Below, piece after piece: positions 49,881 through 60,695 of a stretch of DNA of 64,000 bases (positions within the stretch are counted from its first letter, which is position 1; each line of letters starts with the position of its first letter). The stretch covers positions 620,001 to 684,000 of the forward strand of contig CP136490.1 of the NCBI GenBank assembly GCA_032768795.1. The letters are read 5' to 3'. A program made the translations under genes and the position numbers. This DNA is from Tremella fuciformis. Taxonomy: Eukaryota > Basidiomycota > Tremellomycetes > Tremellales > Tremellaceae. The notes under the pieces are model-generated. The model was not told where the DNA came from, did not search any database, and saw nothing but the letters and a program-made list of their open reading frames with translations.

Positions 49881-51594
49881 CTAGTACTTCGTTTGCTTGA
49901 AGCTCTTCTGCGTAAAAGCGCCATTGATCTCTTTCAGACTCTTGGGTCCCAGCGTCCAGCCCTTGACGGGTTCGTGAAGATGTCCAATAAGGGCGGTGTC
50001 TGATCGATCAGTCATTCCATTTTAGACTTCAATTCGAGCGCATCAAGCCGTCTCACCGAGAGATGTCCCTTGCTCCTGATGGGTCTTTAATATTCGGTTG
50101 ATATCATGTAGCTGCCTGGAGACACCGCTGTCGATAACGTAGCCCTTTTCCTCCACGACTGTCAAGTTAGCTGATGTCATCGCTTAGTCTCATGGTAGGA
50201 CTTACTTTCAGCGAATGCAGGGACATCTTTGATGTCCATGACATGAATCGAGTGTGCGAAACTTGTTTGATGCTATTTGTGTCAGCGCATTCCCTTGGGC
50301 GAGCACTTCTCTTATCTAGTCACTCTATCTGGCATGCGCGCGTTTAAGGTTGCCTTCATATCATCCTCCGTTGCGAATGTTAAGAGCACAGACATGAATT
50401 GGTCGTTCTGGTCAATCAATCTGCATATCAGCCTTGAAAACATGGCCGTCACAGGCGGAGAGGTCACGAACCTCACGGCCATGTCTTCGTGCAGGATGTT
50501 GAACTTGGTTCGCGCTTCGTGCTCTGCTACGGACACTGTATCATCCTTGACCTGAACTGAAGCACCCAATCCCAGATTCTTGCGTAAATTGGTAAGTACC
50601 GACCCCAAGCCTAGTATCACATGACTTTTAACGTTTTCGTCTGCGACGTCCGATGCGAATAGTCGGCCCCCGGGGGTACCTGAAATCAGCATCAATCAGG
50701 TGCGACTTGATTGCGATCGTTGAATCTAGGTCGGGCTTCGATCGTGACCTCACTGATGGTAGGAATCCCTCCCACGGTTGCCCCTTCCTCGTAATTCTCC
50801 AAAGTCCCCTTGATTGCGGGTTTGTCCACCCTGTTACCGAGGGCTCTATTGTCCCAATGAGAGGTGAAGATCGTGTAAACCTTGGATGGTTCTTTTTCGA
50901 AGGTCACATAAGTGGCCACGTGGAAATCTAGGTTTCAGCTTCCCGTTGATTGCAAGGCCGGAACACCCTCTCTGATGGGCAGGCTCATTCTAATCTTGAG
51001 AACAAAGAACATCAGACTTACGGCCGGGGGTCTTCTCCAGCACCTGCTTCTGCTGACCAGTGAGCGAATTCTTCAGCTCTTTGCTGAGTCGAGTGAGCCT
51101 GGCGGTCACAACACGTGCCTGACAGGCGTAAGCGATTGAGGCAATCCTTGCGAGAAAACATGTCTCACCAATCGGTGATATGCCTCCGTGGCACCCTCTT
51201 TATCGGTCGGGAGCCACTTTCCAAGGGCCAGGTGACCATCATTGATCGCTCCGGTAGCTGAATGATTCGTCCAGTCGTCGGCTACCGTGGGGTTCCAACC
51301 CTGTTTCAGGAGGTTTGCTTTGGGATCCACCGTGAAGATGCCGAGCGTCTTGGCCCAATTCGTAAAGAACATGGGATCCTTGGCGCGAGCCTCCAGGAGC
51401 GTCAAGGCTCCGTCCTTCGTCATGGTCAAGCTTTCCATGTCGTTCCACGAACACTTGATCCCATTGATCAGGTCCACCGGCTCGACATCATTAGTGGTCA
51501 TTTTCTCGACCTCTGGGCGTGTTGTCAGCCATGCGGGAGTGGAGGTAGTCCGGAGTCTGGACGGAAAAGACTTTAGTACGGTCGAAGCGGACAT
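49881..51594 (-). CDS. Unassigned multi-exon protein
   Basis: No family recognised. Chosen start: ATG of MSASTVLKSFPSRLRTTSTP. Exon 1 continues NDVEPVDLINGIKCSWNDME and DPMFFTNWAKTLGIFTVDPK to EGATEAYHRL. A 47-nt intron joins to ARVVTARLTRLSKELKNSLT and GQQKQVLEKTPG. Next exon: HVATYVTFEKEPSKVYTIFT, SHWDNRALGNRVDKPAIKG. Then GRLFASDVADENVKSHVILG, VKDDTVSVAEHEARTKFNIL and a segment rich in hydrophobics (VTSPPVTAMFSRLI). The last exons read SIHVMDIKDVPAFAE, KGYVIDSGVSRQLHDINRIL and GWTLGPKSLKEINGAF, ending KSFKQTKY. Predicted length about 400 residues, soluble, mixed alpha/beta. Position suggests linkage to the Nudix block; no sequence motif supports that. An alternative start at 51697 gives a signal-peptide-like leader but in the wrong frame. 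Confidence 0.5.
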
Positions 51595-52599
51595 GGTTAC
51601 GAATGCTCCTTCTAGAGTGAGGCCGTGAAGCAAGTGTGAGTGCGACGAGTAAAGTCAAACGAGTAATATTAGACAGTGATGTCTGAAGAGGCATCATCCT
51701 GGGCCGGGATCGTCCTTATATACCTAATCATGGACGCAGACCGCACCAGTGGGCAACCGAAGGGAACACCCATTCGCAATCAAGAGATTTTCGAATGCAA
51801 CAATGGAGTGCCACGTTCATTGCCAACGTTGATGCGCTCCACAGATCCACAGGAAGAGCTCAAGCGAGAGAAGTTTGGATGGATCTCCACGCTTGTTCTG
51901 GCCCTCGCGTGCAAAAAGGGAGGAATCGGTCTTGACACTTGCTTATCAGGTCCTGTCGTCGATTTCGGACTCCTCCTTTTGCCCCGCGAACACAGCCACA
52001 AGCGATCAGAATAAGGATCAGCTCCAATAAGCTGTGTTGCGCCAAGGACATCAAAGGACACAATACCAGAGCACGAAGCAATCGATACAGCTCGCTTCCA
52101 GGATTGACCCGCTCCCTTGTGGGGTTGTAAGCCGTGTCAACCCGAGTTGCAGAAGCAACGCCCCCTGCCCGAGGACAAAAAGGAGGTAAAATCACATTTG
52201 GAGACCCCGTATCAGATACGATTCTGCGTTCTAGCGAGAGAAGCACGCAATCGGTCCGAACCTGATCAATAAAACTTCTCTCGTTGAGAAGACTCGCAAA
52301 AGCTGTGTCGACGTGAAAACAGATGAGACGGGAACTCACGCACTGATGGCAGGAAGCATCTTTCAGGTCCTGTGACAATTTGCCTTTGTGGCGTCGGACG
52401 ACTGCGGGCGCCTTTCGCAATCAATCGTGCGTCGCCATGAGCCCGCTATGCCCTCCCAATCGATATTCATTGGGCGAGATTTCCCCAAGCCGCTCATAAA
52501 TAACCGGACAATGAGCTCGCTGTCATCGTCATTCTCGGCCCATCCAGGTTAGCAGTCGCGTGATACAATGCTTGCGTCATGCATGGACCGCGGGCGGGA
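51595..52599. other. 1-kb intergenic region
   Basis: Between the start of the unassigned gene and the stop of mL44, both minus strand. Open frames on either strand (for example 51676-52014 plus, 51860-52420 minus) have no family similarity and no splice partners. It likely contains a promoter and a 3' end. Confidence 0.4.
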
Positions 52600-53954
52600 T
52601 CACCGAGTTGCAGTCTTGCGAGCAGTCTCGACGATACCCTCACTTCCGCCCCACGCAATCCCCGCAAAGGTCGCCTCTTCTTCACTAGATGTGACGATCC
52701 CATCCCGTATCGGCCGTGTGGCATGTACCGAGCTCGGCAGTGGTGATGCTGCTGATTGGGCCGATGAGATACTTTGGCCCAGCAGACCGGGCAAGCGGTG
52801 GCCCTGGTCTCCCCGTACGAGGAAGAGCGAATGCAAAGCATTGACGGCCGCTCGGTGCTCAGCCATGGCAAGAGAGGATCCGTGGCCTTCTGCGAGCTTC
52901 AGCCCGGAGGGAAGAAAAATGCCGATGTTGAACAGAGGCGATTGCGAATTGACACCTGTGGATGCGATTACCCTGAGGGTAAGTATATACCGCCCACGAG
53001 ACTATGAGACGTATCGTACCTGGACTCGAGACGACCAGCGCCGGAAGACAGGGGTACTCCGGCCTCTGCCAGATGCTTCCCTACGACACTCGAGAGCACA
53101 TGCTTCGGATTCCGGAAATGGAAGAGGGTGGTCATGTCCAGATGTCTGCTCAGGAAGAAAGCCTCGACAAACTCTCGAGCATTGTGCAGTCCCTGTACCT
53201 CAGCATATCATGAGCGAAAGAGCTGGACTAGACTGACCTTTTCTTGATATATCAGCCCGACGAAGGCCCGAACTGTACTCGCCACAATATCTTCGAACGT
53301 TTCTTGTCTCTCTGTGCGCCGGCGGCCCGGGTCGTCTGGCCGCGGAATGTACTTTTTGAAGCGACCAGCTATCGGCAGTGACTCAATCTCGGCCTCTCTC
53401 TCGTCGCGCGCCGATGTGTCTGCGCGGTGAAAGCGTACAGAGACACCGCCCGTCGGATGATCTGGACCGTTCAACCCCAGACCAAGCTCTCGCGCGACGG
53501 AGTAACACGCTTTCGGCCCCACGAAGCTCGTGACAGCCAGCTTGAGCGCTTCGGTAGGCAAAAGCGGGTACTGCTGCGCGAGGTGCTCGGACGCGAAGAG
53601 GCCGAGGAGGGAGTTGCCAAGCGAGGATAGCAGCTCGTTGGTCTCGACGTCGCCTGTCGGCCGCTCGGCGCTCGACGAGGATGACGATGACGACGAATCG
53701 GATGAGGAGGCCGCTTGCGTGAAGGATGGGTGGGTGAGGCAGGCGAGTAGAGCAGGGTGCAGGGCAGCTGATGGCGGGAGGGATAGGCGGGAGAGAAGAG
53801 CTGAGAGGGCGGAAGGTGTCGATGTGGGGATGGGCGCATGTCGAGATCGGGGTGCGAGGAGGGCGGGAGAAGAGTGCACCGGTCGTATGTGATGTCGGCG
53901 ATGTGGTGCGCGCAGTGCCCGGCGGAGCAGCGATGTCGGGAGCGTGAGCTGCAT
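52600..53954 (-). CDS. MRPL3: Mitochondrial large ribosomal subunit protein mL44
   Basis: mL44 (yeast Mrpl3) is a mitoribosomal protein built from an RNase III-like domain and a double-stranded RNA-binding domain. The presequence is very basic (MQLTLPTSLLRRALRAPHRR, HHIRPVHSSPALLAPRSRHA). The RNase III-like part: ALLACLTHPSFTQA, a Ser-rich insert, then TNELLSSLGNSLLGLFASEH and ETFEDIVASTVRAFVGLIYQ. A 40-nt intron joins to VQGLHNAREFVEAFFLSRHL and FHFRNPKHVLSSVVGKHLAE. After a further 47-nt intron the dsRBD follows: STGVNSQSPLFNIGIFLPSG, LKLAEGHGSSLAMAEHRAAV and NALHSLFL. The C-terminal extension has no similarity I can name. The RNase III signature is degenerate, as usual for mL44, so no nuclease activity is expected. 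Confidence 0.9.
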
Positions 53955-54140
53955 GCTGGGCGGTAAGGCTATACGTAGTTGCGATTGTAAGAGGCAGCAA
54001 TGCTCTGGCTGGTGAAGAACGAAGAGCAACCGACTTTTCGAAACGAGCCTTTCCGAAATCCACGTCATGCTCATCCCTCCACTCCATCGTCCACCTCTAA
54101 CAGCCGTGAAGCACCACCATACCACTCTGATACAGCGAAC
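53955..54140. promoter_or_regulatory. Bidirectional promoter, mL44 / GPI11
   Basis: Only 186 bp separate the two start codons on opposite strands, so the promoters overlap. No named element is visible. Confidence 0.5.
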
Positions 54141-55030
54141 ATGCCCAAGGGTGGCATCCCGCTCAGCCACCAAGTGGCCCAGCAGACCGCCCTCTCAGGT
54201 CTCCTCCTCGCTTCCTTCCTCCTGCTGCCCCGCTTCAGCTCCAGCTCGACCGTCCAGACAACGTCCGCCGACCGACCGGAACACCCATTCCTCACGCCCC
54301 TCACGGCCAATGCAGGCAAAACAATGATGTGGGCCGCATTCGGCACAGCGGCAAGTATGGCAGCGTGGGGTCACGTCCTCTCCCTCCGCAATACCGGTCC
54401 GGCCAAAGAGGCTTCAAAAGCCAAAGCGGCAGGTACGGCGGAAGCCGAGGCGCCGGCGGCCGGCCAGAAGCGCAAGGGGAAGCGGATACGCGAGGCAGCG
54501 ATGGCGACGGAGATAGGGACGGGCGTGATTATGCTCTTCCTCTTGCTGCTCGGCGCGCCTTTTGACCAGTACGTCCACCTCTGCCTCCTCGCAAGCATGC
54601 GTCGGTGCTGAGGTGCAGGAAACTGCTCGAGACTGCTCTGCTTGCATTCCATCTCTCTGCCCTGCTGGTGTGGCCGGTCGTGCATGCCCTGGGCATTCCG
54701 TCGATGTACCAGCCGGGCGTGTACGAGCGGTATCGCCTCACCAAGCTGTTCAGCGAATTCAGGTGAGCTGCGCCACCCGTTGAATCGGAACGCCAGCTCA
54801 GATGCAGTCCGGAAAGTGCGTTCGAGAGGACGCTGGTGTATCCCGTGGTTGGGACCCTGTGTGGAGCTTGGCTCGGCGCTGCGCCTTTGCCGCTGGACTG
54901 GGATCGGCCATGGCAGAGCTGGCCTCTGACACCTGCATTCGGGGCGACATTAGGCTTCATAGCGGGCAACTGGACCGCCGTGTTCACCTCAATACCAACG
55001 CGGACCAAAAAGGCTCTGCCCCGGAAATGA
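54141..55030 (+). CDS. GPI11: GPI-anchor biosynthesis protein, PIG-F/GPI11 family
   Basis: PIG-F/GPI11 is a multi-pass ER membrane partner of the ethanolamine-phosphate transferases that complete the GPI core. The start [20 protein letters not shown] leads into [12 protein letters not shown]. Further helices: [20 protein letters not shown], a Lys/Ala-rich loop, then [18 protein letters not shown]. After an intron: [20 protein letters not shown] and [20 protein letters not shown]. The last exon has the family signature [39 protein letters not shown] and [10 protein letters not shown]. It ends in a dilysine-type basic tail ([10 protein letters not shown]). Three exons are inferred, the introns near 54568 and 54763. 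It ends 33 bp from the stop of the convergent uL24m gene. Confidence 0.9.
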
Positions 55031-55063
55031 GAGTGCGCAGGTGCAGATACATCATGCATGCGT

Positions 55064-56688
55064 CTAGGGAGAGATGGCAGGGATGGCAGGGTCGAGACGC
55101 ACAGCATCGGGAACGACCATATTCCTCCTCTCGACCAACTTGAGGTTCTCCATCTTCTTCCGCAGCTTCTCCTCCCGTTTGCTCTTCTGCGCCTGCTTTC
55201 GGGCGAGCTTGCGCCCTTTCTCGCCCTCGACCCACTGGCCAGTCTCGTAGTCCCAGCTCTGTCCGGCGGCCATGGCACGTGCTACTTCCCTCTTCTTCGC
55301 CTCGGTCGCCTCGTCCCAGACGGCCAGAGCGGCCTCGCGCACCTCCTTCCTCGTCCGTCCCCTCAGGCGCACGCCTTCGAGGCCGACGTCTTCTGAAGCA
55401 AGGAGCTCTTTCAAGCCTTGATCCCTGCCTCCTGACTCCCAGGCATGCACGGCTTCTCGTCCGGCAGCCTCGCGCTCCAGCTCCGCCGTAACGCGGCGCT
55501 CGTTCCATCCCTGCTGCCTCTTTGCGCGTGAGAAGCGCGGCGAGAGTTCTTCGCGCAGATACAACGGCATTGAAAGGTCGAGCAAAGGCACCTCGTTTCG
55601 CTGTGTCGGGTTGTCCACGTAGACGTCTGCGGCGCTGTAGTAATCCTGACGATCTGCGGACGATCTGGGCAGGCGGTGAGACGACTGTGCGGCGACATCG
55701 AGCGCGGACGAGCCTGCGAGTTGTTCGGTGGAGGGGACCTGCAGTGTTACGGGCACTTCAGCAGTGTGGTACTGGGGCATTTCTGGGATTAGCATCTGAA
55801 TCAATTTCCCAGCAAAAGAAGCAAGAGAAGCTCACTCTCAAATTTGGCTGGCGGCTCGCGGTCCGGCCAGGGAATACGTATCAAGCCGCGTCGCGGATCA
55901 GGCGACTGAGCCGATGGCGCCGACAGTTTGCTGGCATAGCGCTCCCACTTGAGCGTCCGAGTAGCAGTGTCGAACCACGGGGCAGAGGTAGTGATGCGCG
56001 ACGCAAACGTGCTATCCGTCAGCCGGTCCGAGGCAGCTCGCTGACTGTCGTTGCGCACCTGTTCTCTCCCGCATCATCGACGCACAGCTGGACGTTGCTG
56101 TAGTGCACAGGGCGATTGACGGGCGGGACGACATGCCCAACGGTCCATTCGCGCTGTTTCGTCGTGTCCCACTCTTTGAATTCCGGAGGGGGCGGTTCGC
56201 GCACCGCCGACTTTTTTACCTGTCCCAATAAGCATCCCGGAAGGTAGCGGAGGGATCGCTGGAGACGTACCGAGACGCCCGAGAGGTAGACGGCGTTGCG
56301 TTGCAGATCGACAGTCTTGACTGTGTGCACTTTCCAACCGCCCTGGGCGTTCTCCTCGTTCAGGTACTTGTCGGCCGGCTTGCCGACGAGCAAGCGGACC
56401 TTGTCCCCCGGCCGGATGTTCCATCGGCGGATCCGATCGTGGGGCTGCACGAACTGCTGCGGACCGCGATTGGGTATACGCGACGCTGTTCTGAGAATAA
56501 GCATGTGCGAGATGCATTTCCTCGTCTCGAAGACTCGTGTTCCAATTCGGAGAAACTGAGCTCACTTGTTGATGAATTTGTTGGCGTGTATGTGCTCCAA
56601 ATGGTGCAGCCCTTCCTATCAGCACGTTCTCATTGTGCAGCGCACACGGCCCACCTTTGGGCACCACTGATACGCTTGCCGTCGCCAT
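55064..56688 (-). CDS. MRPL40: Mitochondrial large ribosomal subunit protein uL24m
   Basis: uL24m sits at the exit-tunnel side of the mitoribosome. The KOW domain is clear: PQQFVQPHDRIRRWNIRPGD, KVRLLVGKPADKYLNEENAQ and GGWKVHTVKTVDLQRNAVYL, ending SGVS. After an intron: VKKSAVREPPPPEFKEWDTT and NRPVHYSNVQLCVDDAG, then SRITTSAPWFDTATRTLKW. The C-terminal half is long and charged (REELSPRFSRAKRQQGWNER, KKREVARAMAAGQSWDYETG), typical of fungal members. The start is the ATG at 56688; the best model splices MATAS (donor GTATCA) to EGLHHLEHIHANKFINK. The 51-nt intron after SGVS has no stop and is a multiple of three. The C-terminal region makes it longer than yeast Mrpl40. Confidence 0.86.
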
Positions 56689-56849
56689 CTCGCCTAACGA
56701 TGTACTCGAAAGAGACGCTCAATTGCGACGAAATCTCATTCGATTTGAGGTATCTGTTACGTAATCACTCCCCGGCTCCGCACGACCGTGGGAAACTGTC
56801 ATCACGGAATAGTGGGAGGCCGAAAGGAGAATAGGCAATGTTCATCTCG

Positions 56850-58563
56850 CTATCTGGCCTTCCAATCCTGGCTGACGGCGCCCGGGCTTCCTCCTCCTCC
56901 CGGTCCTCCTCCTGGTACACTTCCCGCCCAGCTCGGTCCACGACTCAGCATTTGACCGTTCCCTCTTGGCGCGGCGCCAAAGTAGCCTGACCCGCTGTCC
57001 GTTCTGCTGATGGCGGGTGAAGCCATAGAGGACGGCATCAACTCCTTCTCCTTCGATGGCTTCTTGCCTATTTGCTTCTGAGCGCGATTGAAGACTCGCA
57101 GACCGAATGAGGCGACTGTCCAAACACCACCTCAATTGATCAGCTGGCTGTTCACATCGAGTTGTGGAATCGCACCAATGACACCGACAAGCCGGATCAA
57201 GAACTGGTAGAGACTGGTGGTGCGTTCCCGGATGGTCAGAGCCATAGCCTCTAGGTCGTATTTGAAGAAGACTCCTGGAACTCCGGCGCCATGTGCAAAC
57301 ACTCGGTTGTAGTCGGTGACGGCGTACTGTCCGTCAGTTTCGCACCTGGTAAGAAAAGACGAATACGCACTTGCGACGTGACGAGTTTTCTTCTGTTTGC
57401 GTCGATGTAAGTGGTAGGCACAACCCGCAGGAAGTACTGAAAGGCGACGAAGGCTGCGAGTGAGCTGGATCGTGCATGCTGGGCAAGTCTCACGATCCTG
57501 TGTTACTTGCATGGTCATATCCAGTGGCTGTGAGATTGCCGGGAAGAACGGACCGAAAGAAAACTCGTGCACAACATGCGAAAGATTCATGACTGAGATG
57601 TCAGCTCGTGAGTCTTTGAGGCAAGTCTCGCCTCACGTCCATGATCCGTGTGCTCAAAGCTGATGTAGCCATGACCGAGAGTGGTGATATGTAGGTTTGC
57701 CGTGACCTTCTTCACCTCCACGCTGCCGTATATCCTGCATGCGGGGCCATCGGCGACCTTGTTATAAGTCGGACGGAACATGGCCTGTTGTCTCTTGGCC
57801 TTTGAAGAGGCAGATGAGGAGAACAGGCGTTGTATGCCAGAGAATGTGCGCCGTTGATTGGGCGTCCGCCGGCGGGCTGACGTGATGACGTCTGATGCTG
57901 ATGAAGGGTTGAGGGTGTTGTACACGCTGGCAGTCACGGCCTTGCCGGTGGAGAACGTGGTCTGGCCATTAGGCATTGAGAATCCCATGAGGAACAAGAC
58001 TGACGCCCTCCTTGACGAATGCATCGCTGAGGTGCAACCGGTCGCCGACAGCATCTCGCAGGTCGATTGTGAGATCTGCAGATCAGCTCCCGTTCGTATT
58101 CTTCAGCTGATCGGCTAACAGCGACATGGCATGGCCACGGTGAGGTCTACATTGAGCTGTAGATCCTTCTGCACTTCCTGATCCACCTGAAAGGCGTAGT
58201 CAGGGTTGCCATAAAGATACTCTCCAAGATCATTCTGACATGAGTCGGATGATCATGTCACGAGTGGAATGTAGCTCACCAAGACCAGGAGAAAGATGAC
58301 AAGGCCGACGACTGCAGTCAAGACGCCCCCTCGTCTACTCTGCGATACATAGGTAGACTGGACCTGCTTGATCAGCTCTCGTCTCTGATGAGCCACAGCC
58401 CACAAAGGCATGCGGTAGACTGCGGCCGGATACTGACTTTCGGGAAGGCGTCGAAGCTTTTCAGCGGAGCGATCTTGTCCAGCTCGTCGAGCAAAGATAT
58501 GCCCTCTCCTGGCGGTCGGTCGTCGGCATGATGGTCGTAGCCCACGAGATGGGGCTCATACAT
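56850..58563 (-). CDS. ERV41: ER-Golgi cargo receptor subunit, ERV41 family
   Basis: Erv41 cycles between ER and Golgi in COPI/COPII vesicles with Erv46, each having two membrane helices and a large luminal domain. The N-terminus is cytosolic (MYEPHLVGYDHHADDRPPGE, LDELDKIAPLKSFDAFPK). Helix 1 is GGVLTAVVGLVIFLLVLNDL, then GEYLYG and DQEVQKDLQLNVDLTVAMPC. The luminal part has GPACRIYGSVEVKKVTANLH, ITTLGHGYISF and MNLSHVVHEFSFGPFFPAIS, the family hallmark, followed by QPLDMTMQVTQD. Later exons: FQYFLRVVPTTYID, ANRRKLVTSQ, YAVTDYNR and GVPGVFFKYDLEAMALTI. Helix 2 is YQFLIRLVGVIGGVWTVASF. The cytosolic tail is Gly/Ser-rich and ends SQDWKAR. At least five introns. Confidence 0.88.
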
Positions 58564-60695
58564 GGCTAGTCTGGACCAAGTTGGACGAGCTGGAAATACT
58601 CAGTCGTCGCGCTACGTGTCTGTGTCTGGGTGAGGGCGAAAAGCGGTGATCACCGCCGCGCACGTGGGGGCAATCCCCACATTTGGGTCCGAGACATTCT
58701 CTATCATTGCCAGAATTATGCTTGATAGCGGGCGTCTGGGCGAAGGTATCGCTGCGACGATCATGGAACATAGTCCTCGCCATGCATGTGCTGAAGCAGA
58801 CCCGTATAGCTGAGGAGCTGTGGCCGCCACGAGGGTGTGTCACTCTGAGGGTCTGTGTCTCTCCACTTGACGGTACGGCTCCCCCGCCCAGAGTCCCTTG
58901 ATGCAGGATTGATCGCAGCCTGTCCCGGGAGAGGCGGCTCAGTGTTGTGTCATGACGGGTCGAGCGGCGGCGGCGTCGGTCATGGTCACACACCCAATCC
59001 CCTCACTCCCCTCCCTGATATCCGCTGCTGCGCCTAGGTGAGTGGCAACAGAGCACATGTCGCCAAGGGAGGGTTACAATTGATCGCATCCTTGTCCTCG
59101 TCTTCAGGCACCCGTTTCCTTTCTTTGTCCCTGAAAATGTTCTCCGGAGCCATTAACGAACACAGTCGTGGAAACAGACAGAGTTGGAATTTTGGGTTGA
59201 GCGCTGACGCAAGACGGGTGACTAGCCCCCCCCCCCTCCCTAATCATCTCCGTCCCACACTCCCTCCACCCCCGCTCTCATCTCTCTCTCTCTCTCTTTC
59301 TTCGCTTTGCTTATTGTTCTGCCGCACCGCACATCGCCACCCTCCCCTCCCCTCCCAGCCTGACCATCCCTCGGCCACCTGGGCATCCCGGCCACAGACT
59401 CGCACTCCCGTCAGACGGAGAGAAAAATAACCCATCGTTCGTCCCAAACTCGGTATCCTTTGGGTCCAGTGCCAGCGCCAACGCCAACGAGTCACCCCCC
59501 TTTACCCAGGTCTCGAGCCCTCCATTCGCCCATCATCACTCGGTCAGCCAAGACGACAAAGGGGGATAGGGGACAGACAGCAAACGACGCTGTCGTCCTA
59601 CCCTCCCTTTCGATCGAGGCACCTCGAGGCAGGCCGACAGGAAGACAGGTGGGTGAGCAGGCAGGACGATGATGGTTCCTATGGTCCCAACGTAGAACCG
59701 AGGTCGACGAGTGTCACCCATCCAACTCTGACTCGGTGATCATCCCGCTCCGTGTGACCCTTCGGATGGCTTGCGGTCGGTCCCTTGACCTGAGCCGCCG
59801 CAGCCGCTGCAGCCAGTTGCTTATCCCCACTCACGTCCTGCGCCTCTCTCTGGCTTGGCGTGTTCCAGTGATGCCGCTCGAGAGCGCCTTCGGCGACACA
59901 GGACAATTGGATGACGGCCGTCCTTTGTCTCTTTCCCCTGAGCGACCGACCCCACGTACACGTTGTGCGCTTGTCTTCCGCCTCCCTTCGCGACTTCTTT
60001 TCTGGTCTCGCATCTCTCAGCCCCCCTTCCCTCGCGCGCCCCCATACCATGCGATGCATGTCCGAGGCGTCCGCGGCATCCGGCGGTCGGCAGTCACGAT
60101 GCTGACGGCGCAGTCACTCCAAGCCCTAATCTGCCCGTCCACACCGGGATCTCCGAACCTACCTGACCTCCAAGTGGGGTGCCGACAGGGGTAGCGAGAG
60201 AGGAACGACTAACCCGTTCCCATCTTCGGGCCTTTCTGCATTGGCGACAACAGGCATTGACAGACCAGAGGAGAAGGAGAAGGGAGAGGGAGGAGGGCAT
60301 CGCACTGGCTTGCGTCGCGTTGGGCATCGTGTGGTGAGCAAGGTGTCATCCTTCTATCTATTTCGAATTCGTCCCTTCTCCTTGTTGTTATTACTCTCCC
60401 CTTCTTCCTGTGGCTCGGGCTCGCCCTCTTCCCATCCGTCGCTCCCTTACTGCGCCTCACTACACTGCAAGTTCACGATTGCGACCGGATCAAGAACGAC
60501 CACGACAACCCATCACAGCGACCGACGACAACACCGAGGGTCCTTAAGACGGTCGACTAGACCGGACACCGAGAAGACATGAGGTGCTACCCATCGTCGA
60601 CTCACCAGTCCTGTCACCACCTTTCATAGAGTGTCACTCACGGCACTCACTCGTTCCCTCCTCAAGGGAACCTCTTTCACTTGCACTTCACAGTG
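58564..60695. promoter_or_regulatory. 2.1-kb non-coding region before the bZIP gene
   Basis: No gene is supported on either strand. The plus strand from about 59200 is very pyrimidine-rich, with a run of 11 C (59226-59236) and a (TC)n microsatellite (59281-59297). It continues as CT-rich sequence toward the bZIP start. This resembles the long promoter plus leader seen before regulatory genes. Short upstream ATGs occur in the presumed leader. Confidence 0.5.
59226..59297. repeat. Poly-C run and (TC)n microsatellite
   Basis: Eleven consecutive C at 59226-59236 and an uninterrupted TC repeat at 59281-59297, separated by CT-rich sequence. Likely length-variable between strains. Confidence 0.75.

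Noticed and set aside
51491..51697. Signal-peptide-like start (MMPLQTSLSNITRLTLLVAL) for the unassigned gene
   Set aside because: The leader is in a different frame from the exon beginning MSAST, and no intron with legal ends joins them in frame.
52568..53236. Plus-strand frame of about 220 codons
   Set aside because: It lies antisense to the dsRBD exon of mL44, whose minus-strand reading matches a known family. The plus-strand reading has no similarity.
53383..54087. Minus-strand frame of about 230 codons overlapping mL44
   Set aside because: Different frame of the same exon; low complexity and no family match, while the mL44 frame is supported by motifs and splicing.
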